Source: a virus. From it: a DNA stretch of 64,000 bases. Below are positions 57,481 through 64,000 of this stretch, one piece after another. Made by a program: the position numbers and the translations under genes. The notes beneath the pieces are model-generated. The model ran no database searches and was not told the origin of the DNA. It saw only the letters and a program-made list of their open reading frames with translations. Location of the stretch: positions 1 to 64,000 of the IMG/VR virus record IMGVR_UViG_3300028377_000007; one strand, 5' to 3'. Within the stretch, counting starts at the first letter, position 1; every line of letters begins with the position of its first letter.

Positions 57481-58371
57481 TTAAAAGTTCCCAAAGTTTA
57501 CTTGAAAACATGGTACCCCCAATCTATTGCGAACCATTTCAACAACTTGGTCCCTGTCATCGAACCACAACAATACGTTTTCTTTGTCTGTAATATTTTT
57601 CATAAACATCTCATATTTAACAAGAGAATCTTTTCTATGATCCTTTGTATCTCTGAGTATCAAGTGAGGGTTTTCGATCCCGCATTTTACCTCTAAAAAT
57701 CTGATTGTTTCATCGCGGCAAATACCAACATCTTCTCTTGCTGAGAAAAAGATAATTTTATATTGCGGCGAATCCATTTTGCCCAACACAACTAATAAGG
57801 CTTGGTTTGCTTCGTCTTCAAAAACCCTGTCTCCATCGTAAGGACTTCTATCTGTAACTCTGTTTGCAATAGTACCATCCAAATCACAGATAATAAACTT
57901 TTCATATGAACCCAAAGAAACCTTATTTGTTTCTCCATGCCAAACTACTTTATTACCTTCTGGCAAAGTCAAGCCCAACCATTGTCTTTTAATAATATCT
58001 TCTGGGGCTTTCCTTTCCCTGTTTGAATTTCTTTCGCAAGCCTCATTCAAGGAAACGGGAAAATAGTGCCATTCAATCAAAGCATCATTTTGTTTTGCAA
58101 CACTTTCTAAACCAATTCTGTTTTTTGGATTGTAATGTGTCGCATCTACAATTGGAGTTTTATCTAATTGCAAAGACTTGACCACGCGAGAATAAAGGGT
58201 ATCGAAAACAAGTTTCCCGTTTGACTGGTTATTTTCGTCGCCAAAAAGTTCCTTCCTGATCGAATCACTAGAAATATAATCGGTGAATCCACTGATATTA
58301 TTATTTTCGTTGGACGCCCAAGTACTTTTGCCAGAACACGAACATCCGATTGTTGCTACGATTGTTTTCAT
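57481..58371 (-). CDS. pseT: Polynucleotide 5'-kinase / 3'-phosphatase, T4 Pnkp type
   Basis: 296 residues from the ATG at 58371. P-loop GCSCSGKST in the N-terminal kinase; C-terminal HAD phosphatase with CDLDGTIANR and WFDDRDQVV. It heals RNA ends so that the RNA ligases can seal them. The start is fixed by the promoter. Confidence 0.93.
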   Translation of the reverse strand: MKTIVATIGCSCSGKSTWASNENNNISGFTDYISSDSIRKELFGDENNQSNGKLVFDTLYSRVVKSLQLDKTPIVDATHYNPKNRIGLESVAKQNDALIEWHYFPVSLNEACERNSNRERKAPEDIIKRQWLGLTLPEGNKVVWHGETNKVSLGSYEKFIICDLDGTIANRVTDRSPYDGDRVFEDEANQALLVVLGKMDSPQYKIIFFSAREDVGICRDETIRFLEVKCGIENPHLILRDTKDHRKDSLVKYEMFMKNITDKENVLLWFDDRDQVVEMVRNRLGVPCFQVNFGNF

Positions 58372-58378
58372 TATTGGA

Positions 58379-58407
58379 TAGAATGCTGATTTTTTCGCAG
58401 AAGTCAA
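58379..58407 (-). promoter_or_regulatory. Promoter of the polynucleotide kinase gene
   Basis: TTGACT, 17 bp, ATTCTA, then 7 bp to the ATG. Confidence 0.72.
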
Positions 58408-58450
58408 GAACAAAAAAATCATTACCTGTCAAGAAAAATTATTTTTCAAC

Positions 58451-58840
58451 TTATTGTTTTAATTTTTTCTGTTTTTTTGTTTCTGCGTTTATAAGATAGT
58501 AGTTTTTTTGTTTCTTTAACTCTTTTTTTGATTTATAGTTATCGAAAGAATCTAGTGCGGCTTTTTCACTTTGGTATTTTGAGCCGTTAATAAAATCGTA
58601 AAGATATATGGAATCTTCTTTTCTGTTGTTTAGTTCTTTGCCAGTTTTTGTTTTTACTATTTCCTCTGTAAATTTACCATTTTTGAAAATTACGCTTTTA
58701 AAAGTAATAATCGCGTCATCTTTCCACTCAGAAATAATAATCCAAGGTTTTTTCTTGGATTTTTTTAACTTTTTGCCGAATTTCTTTTCTTCGGCGGGAA
58801 GTTGTTTTTTCTTTTTGAACTCTGCTTTTTCTAAAGACAT
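58451..58840 (-). CDS. Lys-rich hypothetical protein
   Basis: 129 residues, very basic at both ends, with a beta-rich centre (PWIIISEWKDDAIITFKS). Possibly nucleic-acid associated. Overlaps the end of the ATP-grasp gene. Confidence 0.6.
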   Translation of the reverse strand: MSLEKAEFKKKKQLPAEEKKFGKKLKKSKKKPWIIISEWKDDAIITFKSVIFKNGKFTEEIVKTKTGKELNNRKEDSIYLYDFINGSKYQSEKAALDSFDNYKSKKELKKQKNYYLINAETKKQKKLKQ

Positions 58841-59631
58841 GCTATTTTTGTTACCTCTTCTATAATTGCTTTTTTATTACATGCATATGTACCACAAGTA
58901 GAAAAAGCGTTAAATTCTAACAAATAAAACTCTTCGTCTTGACCTTGGCAAATATCCACTGAGAATACTTTATCTGGCATATTACCACGCTTTAAGATCT
59001 TGTCAACTAAATTTGTTGCTTTTATTGGTGCGGAAGGAATTTTAGTATCCAATCCGTGAAATTTATAAGAGCTAACAGCAATAATCTTTTCTTCGGAGCA
59101 AATAAATCTCCATTCTCCAATAATATTTTTGGGAGTAGAAATAATAACTAATTCGTCACTTTTCATTCCATACTGTAGATTCTGTTCAAAAACGCTATCG
59201 AAGTCTTTTAAATCAATTACCTGACCCGCGAAAGATTTTAATCCATTATCTGGTCGAACAAAAATACAAGCTTCTTTTCCATATTTAGAATAAACATCCC
59301 ATTTTTGGCGCATAAGCTCTGATGCGGGAAGAATTATATATTTATCATTAAACAATAAATCTCCAAATCTTGGATAATATTTTGAACATAAATAATTTTC
59401 TTCTGTTAGCCAAACTATGGGCCAGCATGTTTTTAATTCTTCTTTTAGTTTTAACCCAAGTTGTATGCTTCCGTTGAAAATAATGCATCTGTTTTCTGGT
59501 TTATATTTTAATTCATAAGCGCACCAGCTATTTAAAACAACACATTCTAAATTTTGATTTTTTACTTCCGCGATAAGTTCTTTATAATTATTATCGTTAG
59601 TAAAATCTTCTATTATCCAAAGTGGCTTCAT
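58831..59631 (-). CDS. ATP-grasp domain protein (DUF4343-like)
   Basis: 266 residues. FVRPDNGLKSFAGQVIDL, GEWRFICSEEKIIAVSSYK and YLLEFNAFSTCG follow the ATP-grasp order, with the metal-binding acid/Asn (EFN) near the end. Such phage proteins probably ligate an amino acid or amine; substrate unknown. Confidence 0.75.
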   Translation of the reverse strand: MKPLWIIEDFTNDNNYKELIAEVKNQNLECVVLNSWCAYELKYKPENRCIIFNGSIQLGLKLKEELKTCWPIVWLTEENYLCSKYYPRFGDLLFNDKYIILPASELMRQKWDVYSKYGKEACIFVRPDNGLKSFAGQVIDLKDFDSVFEQNLQYGMKSDELVIISTPKNIIGEWRFICSEEKIIAVSSYKFHGLDTKIPSAPIKATNLVDKILKRGNMPDKVFSVDICQGQDEEFYLLEFNAFSTCGTYACNKKAIIEEVTKIACL

Positions 59632-59975
59632 CTTCTAACCAATTTTCCTGTTTTTTCAAAAAGTTCTACATTAAAATAAAATGCCCCATGATCTTCTATA
59701 TTTGAATATATTGAATAAGTTTCATTGGTATACGAATTGAATTTCCTATAAACAGGATACACTACGTACCTCTCTTTGTTACTCCATATATATGAATGCG
59801 AAAATTGTGTTGTTCCGATTTCCTCTATCTTTGACGGCGGTTTGTGAAAAATTCTCTTGTACCAAGGTTGTTTTTTGAATTTCATTTCGCCATTTTTATC
59901 AATATAACCATCTTTTCTTTCTCCAGTTATAGAATCTACCGAAACGAATCTTAAACCATTATTTTCTTTACTCAT
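59628..59975 (-). CDS. Hypothetical protein
   Basis: 115 residues, Trp/Tyr-rich, beta-rich C-terminal half. Overlaps the ATP-grasp start by four bases. No domain recognised. Confidence 0.6.
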   Translation of the reverse strand: MSKENNGLRFVSVDSITGERKDGYIDKNGEMKFKKQPWYKRIFHKPPSKIEEIGTTQFSHSYIWSNKERYVVYPVYRKFNSYTNETYSIYSNIEDHGAFYFNVELFEKTGKLVRR

Positions 59976-59976
59976 A

Positions 59977-60291
59977 TTAATATCCCCGACACATTCTACA
60001 AAGAATTTCGCTTATTCTAGGAATGTCTTTTTTATCTATATCTGTTTGACTTATGTTAAAAAGTGGCGAGTAAATACTATAAAGCTCTCCCGCCATTTGA
60101 TATTTATATTTTGATTCTGAATTTAAAAAGTTATCTAGAAATTTTTTGTCCTCTTCTTTTATTTTGTATTTAGAAAAAAGGTCTTTTATTAGATCTTTAG
60201 AGTCTTCTGTCAAAGAAATTAAAGAACGCTTGCTATTCTTTTTTTCTATTCTTTCGGGCGTAACAAATACTGTTGTTTCTACTATTGACAT
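59977..60291 (-). CDS. Hypothetical helical protein
   Basis: 104 residues, helical and Lys-rich, ending ISEILCRMCRGY. No domain recognised. Confidence 0.6.
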   Translation of the reverse strand: MSIVETTVFVTPERIEKKNSKRSLISLTEDSKDLIKDLFSKYKIKEEDKKFLDNFLNSESKYKYQMAGELYSIYSPLFNISQTDIDKKDIPRISEILCRMCRGY

Positions 60292-60292
60292 A

Positions 60293-60778
60293 TTAGGTCC
60301 ACATTTGTTCTTTATATTTAACGATTTTTGTTAAATATTTCATGTCTTTTTCCTCTAGCTCTTTTTGAAATTCCTTCCATTCTCCGTAATTGACACTAAA
60401 AGAATTTTCTATTTTCTCCTCTAGAGCGGGTCTATCAACTTTGATATAATTGTAACATTCTTTTATAAAATCACCGAATTCTTTCCAAGGGGGTTCATCC
60501 ATAACCGTCATTTCAAAAGTTTTTTCTTCCTCAATAAAATGAACCACACACCCAAAAAGAAAATCTGTTATTAATTCTGGCTTATCGCACCATTCGTTGT
60601 AAGAAATATGTTTTTTGATCCATTTTTGGCGCGGATTAAAAAAGAATCTAATCTTCCATGCCCAATTTGTAAAATGTGTTGGAAAAATAAGTTCCCAACA
60701 CCAAAAAATAAACATCAATGGTTTTTCTATAATAAAGGGATACTCTCCGCAGATCAGTTTTAATTTTATGTTATACAT
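60293..60778 (-). CDS. Hypothetical protein, paralogue of 31462-32013
   Basis: 161 residues sharing PRQKWIKKHISYN, CD and LITDFLFG with the 31.5-kb protein. Function unknown. Confidence 0.68.
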   Translation of the reverse strand: MYNIKLKLICGEYPFIIEKPLMFIFWCWELIFPTHFTNWAWKIRFFFNPRQKWIKKHISYNEWCDKPELITDFLFGCVVHFIEEEKTFEMTVMDEPPWKEFGDFIKECYNYIKVDRPALEEKIENSFSVNYGEWKEFQKELEEKDMKYLTKIVKYKEQMWT

Positions 60779-61019
60779 TTTCTTGTTTTATTATTTTGTC
60801 GTCGAACCATTCCCAGTTTTTTGAGAAAATTGGTATTTCCTTGTCCAATTCATCTTTGTAAATTGCCGATCCGCGTTTAATATGGGTTGCTAGATCGTTC
60901 CAGTTTTTGCCACTTTTTTGAAAAATCAATTCCTGTAATTCATCTGTGTTTTTATTATTGCATTCTTTGTGGCGTAATTTATCTGCCCAATTTTGCATTT
61001 TTTCTTTACTCGCTCTCAT
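60771..61019 (-). CDS. Hypothetical protein
   Basis: 82 residues, helical, Trp-containing C-terminus (FSKNWEWFDD). No domain recognised. Confidence 0.6.
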   Translation of the reverse strand: MRASKEKMQNWADKLRHKECNNKNTDELQELIFQKSGKNWNDLATHIKRGSAIYKDELDKEIPIFSKNWEWFDDKIIKQENV

Positions 61020-61021
61020 TT

Positions 61022-61302
61022 CTAATACGCTATCGATTTTTTAACCTTTGTCAATGCTTTTCCCAAAAGATTTTGCCCATCCCAATTTTTGGAATCACAG
61101 TGAATTTCAGAAATATAATCCAATCCAATCCCTATCCCCCAAATTTTATCAATCGGCGATGCCTCTACAAATTCATCCCCCGAATTTATGAGAATTTTTC
61201 TTAGATGAGGATTCTGCGTGAACTTCAATAAATTCCCATAAAAAACAATCTTTTCTTTATGATTATCCCATGTTGATTGTTTGTAATCAAAAATTTGCCG
61301 CC
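61022..61302 (-). pseudogene. C-terminal part of a NADAR (DUF1768) domain
   Basis: From about 61276 the frame reads WDNHKEKIVFYGNLLKF, then TQNPHLRKIL, EASPIDKIWGIGIG and WDGQNLLGKAL: the C-terminal half of NADAR proteins, which act on ADP-ribosylated nucleic acid or related NAD derivatives. The N-terminal half with the first catalytic Glu is missing. The first ATG in frame is at 61228. Confidence 0.75.
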
Positions 61303-61404
61303 CTATTCTCCATTATGCGACCTTGCCTCAATTACATCAATTTTGTTTTGATTTGTTGAACAACCTATGACCGCAAATAATAATGTTAGTATAATATATT
61401 TCAT
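61303..61404 (-). CDS. Short lipoprotein-like peptide
   Basis: 33 residues: a signal segment with lipobox (LLFAVIGC at about 8-15), then a short charged tail. It abuts the NADAR remnant in another frame and might be fused to it through a frameshift. Confidence 0.45.
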   Translation of the reverse strand: MKYIILTLLFAVIGCSTNQNKIDVIEARSHNGE

Positions 61405-61405
61405 T

Positions 61406-62776
61406 TTAAGTATATAGTTTGTAATAATAGTTTTCTTTTCCGCAAATTGATACTTTTATTTTTTTCTTTTTTATTCCGCCATACATTGATGATTTTTTTT
61501 CAATCATTGGCGCATACCCAACAACTCCGATTCCCGACGATGATTTAGAGGATTTTATATTTTTAGAAATTAAGAATTCCTGTAAATCGCTTGTGTTATT
61601 GCCATAAAATCTAGAGTTAAAAATATATTCTCCGTTGTCCAACAAATACACAATAGCTCTATTTTTTAATATGTGTCTATTTAATCTGCCGAACCTTCTT
61701 GTTTTTTCTGATACTTCGCCGCATATATAAACTCCTTTAATAAAAGAAAGAAATATCGGCGCATTAGAATTGCAACCACTACTTGAATAACAGCTCGTCC
61801 AACCATCGCCAAGATTCGACATATTTATCTTGTATAAAACATCATTCGTTATGATATACTTTTTATCATTAAATTTATAAAACTTTTGATCTAATTCAAA
61901 GTCTTCTAATTCATAAGTTTTTAGAATATATTTTATATTATTCTTTTTTCTGGATAAATATTGTTTTAGAATGTCTATCTGTTTTTTTTGTTGTATTATT
62001 TTCTTTGAGCTTGTCGGGATTTTTAATTTTGAAAATTCTAGTAGCCCATTTAAAGAATCTTCATTTTTTTGAAATCTTGCTGCTCGTATTTTTCTTTTTG
62101 TTTTTCTTCCAACATGAATTTCTGAATCAACTTTTATGCCAGTGATATTTCGCCTTCCGTATTTTGAGCTTTGGAAGTGTATTTTCTTTTTATTGGATTT
62201 AAAGCCCACTTTAGAAATTATATTTGGAATATTATTTTTTAAAAATTCAAAAATTGTTTTTTCAGAATGATCTACTAAGAATTTTTCATTTTCACTTTCT
62301 TTGTATGAAAAAGATAAATCATCTGCGTATCTTGTATAAACAATATCTAATTTATGTTTTTTAATAAACCGCAAAATAGCCCGATCTAATTTCAAGGCTG
62401 CTATATTTGCCACAAGTGGGCTTGTCGGCAATCCCTGCCTCGGCGCTAAGTCTATAAAACATTTATTTATTAAATCGTCGCTTATTAATTGTTTAACCAT
62501 ATTTGGTTTTACCGAATCAAAAAAATCTGTCAAATCAAAATTAACAGTGTAATCATATCCTTTGTGGCAAATAGAATTTGTTATAATTGATCTTTTTGGG
62601 ATAAAGCCGTGAACTATAATGTTCTTTGTTGCCCCTAAAATAATCTTTTCTTGCGCGAAAAAACATTCTTCTAGTTCTGAGAGATATTCTTGGTATTTGT
62701 AAGATTCAGAACCAGACAATGAATATATCGTTCTATATTCTCCCTTTGTTTTTTTTGGTATTTTTATTATTTTCAT
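61406..62776 (-). CDS. Retron-type reverse transcriptase with a C-terminal extension
   Basis: 456 residues. HGFIPKRSIITNSICH (retron region X, NSICH for NAxxH, 67-71), FDLTDFFDS (81-88), RQGLPTSP (113-120), YTRYADD (147-153) and ITGIKV (region Y, 211-216). The last 170 residues form an extra domain with GDGWTSCY and a later FYGN, unknown to me. Upstream lies a perfect 28-bp hairpin as in retron msr-msd RNA, then a nucleoside deoxyribosyltransferase-like gene. The start codon sits in a 24-bp palindrome. Confidence 0.85.
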   Translation of the reverse strand: MKIIKIPKKTKGEYRTIYSLSGSESYKYQEYLSELEECFFAQEKIILGATKNIIVHGFIPKRSIITNSICHKGYDYTVNFDLTDFFDSVKPNMVKQLISDDLINKCFIDLAPRQGLPTSPLVANIAALKLDRAILRFIKKHKLDIVYTRYADDLSFSYKESENEKFLVDHSEKTIFEFLKNNIPNIISKVGFKSNKKKIHFQSSKYGRRNITGIKVDSEIHVGRKTKRKIRAARFQKNEDSLNGLLEFSKLKIPTSSKKIIQQKKQIDILKQYLSRKKNNIKYILKTYELEDFELDQKFYKFNDKKYIITNDVLYKINMSNLGDGWTSCYSSSGCNSNAPIFLSFIKGVYICGEVSEKTRRFGRLNRHILKNRAIVYLLDNGEYIFNSRFYGNNTSDLQEFLISKNIKSSKSSSGIGVVGYAPMIEKKSSMYGGIKKKKIKVSICGKENYYYKLYT

Positions 62777-62798
62777 TCGCTATTCGCGAATAGCGAAT
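62775..62798. promoter_or_regulatory. 24-bp perfect palindrome over the RT start codon
   Basis: ATTCGCTATTCG and its exact reverse complement meet at 62786/62787. The RT ATG overlaps the palindrome's end, so it could be an operator or an RNA hairpin hiding the start codon. Confidence 0.85.
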
Positions 62799-62960
62799 TA
62801 AGAATTTTTATATGCTATAATAACTATATTAAATATATAATTAGGCGGAGCGATTAATAGTGTAGAATAATTATATATTTAATATAGTTATTATAACAAA
62901 ATACATCGTAAAACTTTAATAAGCCGAGCTAGACGATAACATCTAAGGCAATAAAGTCTC
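62799..62960 (-). ncRNA. Candidate retron msr-msd RNA
   Basis: Arms 62816-62843 and 62868-62895 are perfect 28-bp reverse complements with a 24-base loop, the shape of a retron msd. On the 5' side (minus strand) a short ATCGT/ACGAT stem surrounds TCTAGCTCGGC, where the branching G of an msr could lie. It is directly upstream of the RT. The exact ends and the a1/a2 pairing were not resolved. Confidence 0.6.
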
Positions 62961-62978
62961 CTTTTATTCCATATAAAT

Positions 62979-63158
62979 TTATTCCTTGTTGATTATTTTT
63001 AACATCTTGTCCTTTTCTGAAAAAGAAAGCTTACAGTTAGAATTAATAAATTGCGTATACTGCCAATCTTCCATAAAAACTGGTATTTTTTTAGATAGAT
63101 CTTTTCTGCCTAGTGACGACAAGAAGATCTTTAATTTTTTTTGTTTATTTGCTGACAT
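62979..63158 (-). CDS. Small basic protein upstream of the retron-like RNA
   Basis: 59 residues, Lys-rich helical start (KQKKLKIFLSSLGRKDL). Its promoter gives a leaderless start and probably also transcribes the downstream RNA and RT. No family recognised. Confidence 0.62.
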   Translation of the reverse strand: MSANKQKKLKIFLSSLGRKDLSKKIPVFMEDWQYTQFINSNCKLSFSEKDKMLKIINKE

Positions 63159-63164
63159 GGTTTG

Positions 63165-63193
63165 TATATTGCTGTTTTTTTTGAAGGAGTCAA
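63165..63193 (-). promoter_or_regulatory. Promoter of the retron-like cassette
   Basis: TTGACT, 17 bp, AATATA, then 6 bp to the ATG. Confidence 0.72.
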
Positions 63194-63200
63194 GAGAGAA

Positions 63201-63740
63201 TTAACGATATTCTTCTTTAAAAAGTCTCCATTTTTTTGAGTCGATTTCTTTTTCGCCGCTGTCGATTTTTCTAATTACCTCAATAGCATCTACCACAGAA
63301 GAGTAAATATAATTATGTTGAAGCATCCAAAAAATCCAAAAAGGGCATTCCTTCTTTCCTTCTCCCCAAACAAAGAATATAGGTTTTTGGCATCTGTTAG
63401 CCCAAGATAATTCTTCTATTGTACCAATGGTAAAAGTTTTTTTCTCGAATACGCAAAGAACAAAATCACAGCGATCAATTAATGCTAAATCCTGTCGGCG
63501 AATATCTTTATAATCTGCAATTTTTTCATACTGCTCATTTTCACGGTATTGTTTTAGTAGATCATGTGTTTCGCTACTTTCTTCAATAAATCCTTCGTAT
63601 GGTCTATTATAATGGTCCCATACAACAATATTCATTTTTGATAATTCTTTTTTTATCTCTTGTCTTAATTGTTTGCCCCTTTCATTATCAGACTCCATTG
63701 GCCCAATGACTACTGTTTTTGTATTTTTTAATTTGTTCAT
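63201..63740 (-). CDS. Nucleoside 2-deoxyribosyltransferase-like protein
   Basis: 179 residues. IGPMES at the start, RRQDLALIDRCDFVLC in the middle and TIGTIEELSWANRCQKPIFFV with the presumed catalytic Glu match the NDT-like fold. Some retrons use an NDT-like effector; free-standing phage copies also exist. ATG overlaps the HNH stop (ATGA). Confidence 0.72.
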   Translation of the reverse strand: MNKLKNTKTVVIGPMESDNERGKQLRQEIKKELSKMNIVVWDHYNRPYEGFIEESSETHDLLKQYRENEQYEKIADYKDIRRQDLALIDRCDFVLCVFEKKTFTIGTIEELSWANRCQKPIFFVWGEGKKECPFWIFWMLQHNYIYSSVVDAIEVIRKIDSGEKEIDSKKWRLFKEEYR

Positions 63741-64000
63741 TTGTTAAAAGTAAAACCTCTCCATTCTTCTCTAATATTTTTTTCTTCAATAAAAAGAAAA
63801 TTTGCAGGAATTTTTGTTCCACTCAAAACTCTACCATCTTTATCATAATAAGGCGTAGTAGAACCTTTCCTTGAGTTACATCTTTTGCAAGTCAAAGTTA
63901 AATTGTTAGAAATATTTGTACCATGATTTGATTTTGGATCAACGTGTTCAATAGTCAATTTGCTTCTAGGAAACTTTCCCCAACAAAGCTGGCAAGTATT
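63737..64000 (-). CDS. HNH endonuclease, cut by the window edge
   Basis: At least 87 residues visible. TCQLCWGKF provides a CxxC, TIEHVDPKSNHG the HNH core, and CKRCNSRKG the second CxxC. The N-terminus lies beyond 64000. Could be a homing nuclease or the upstream neighbour of the retron-like cassette. Confidence 0.8.
   Translation of the reverse strand, partial: NTCQLCWGKFPRSKLTIEHVDPKSNHGTNISNNLTLTCKRCNSRKGSTTPYYDKDGRVLSGTKIPANFLFIEEKNIREEWRGFTFNK

Noticed and set aside
61406-62776. Diversity-generating retroelement or group II intron RT
   Set aside because: No template/variable repeat pair or maturase domain is seen, and the NSICH and ITG motifs with an upstream hairpin fit retrons better.

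Overview
The window looks like part of a large, AT-rich double-stranded DNA phage genome, or a phage-like episome. Almost everything is packed head to tail on the minus strand. Only a DUF932 gene at the left end and one small metallopeptidase at 22.7 kb lie on the plus strand. Phage hallmarks are a T4-type rIIA/rIIB pair, T4-type polynucleotide kinase, two RNA ligases, an ATP-dependent DNA ligase, five DNA methyltransferases and three tRNA genes with encoded CCA ends. No capsid, tail, terminase or polymerase gene is present, so this is an accessory or early region. A secreted protein at 12.3 kb carries an SHD1-like N-terminal repeat that I associate with Verrucomicrobia and Planctomycetes, so a PVC host is a weak inference.

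Layout. 1-2.0 kb: a 46-bp tandem array, TTTACAA clusters and DUF932 (possible origin or control region). 2.0-14.7 kb: about thirty small genes, most with a private TTGACW-17-NNNNNN promoter placed so close to the ATG that the mRNAs should be leaderless; a candidate 0.3-kb noncoding RNA lies here. 14.7-15.6 kb: noncoding, homopolymer-rich. 15.6-20.3 kb: two adenine methyltransferases, small membrane proteins and tRNAs (CAU and UCU; the UUU tRNA is at 6.9 kb). 20.3-30 kb: RuvB-like ATPase, RNase Z-like protein, CCA-adding enzyme, broken Nudix gene, rIIB and rIIA. 30-41 kb: C5 methyltransferase, UvdE, two RNA ligases, metallophosphoesterases and a decayed IS607-type element holding a Dam-type methyltransferase. 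41-57 kb: NadE, YqeY, DNA ligase, PncB, macro domain, a kinase/VWA/MoxR/PP2C block, NadM-Nudix and nicotinamidase. 57-64 kb: polynucleotide kinase, ATP-grasp protein, NADAR remnant and a retron-like cassette (reverse transcriptase, perfect 28-bp hairpin, nucleoside deoxyribosyltransferase-like gene).

How the genes may work together. PncA, PncB, NadM and NadE make a complete nicotinamide-to-NAD+ route inside 15 kb, with ADP-ribose-related proteins nearby. That fits replenishment of NAD+ against NAD-consuming defences. Polynucleotide kinase, Rnl1- and Rnl2-like ligases, the CCA-adding enzyme, the RNase Z-like protein and three tRNAs form a tRNA repair and replacement set. The MoxR/VWA/kinase/phosphatase block resembles ternary conflict-type systems. 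At least fourteen small genes carry apparent single-base frameshifts, several at homopolymers, while the long genes are intact; this needs read-level checking. All functions are inferred from sequence motifs read by eye.
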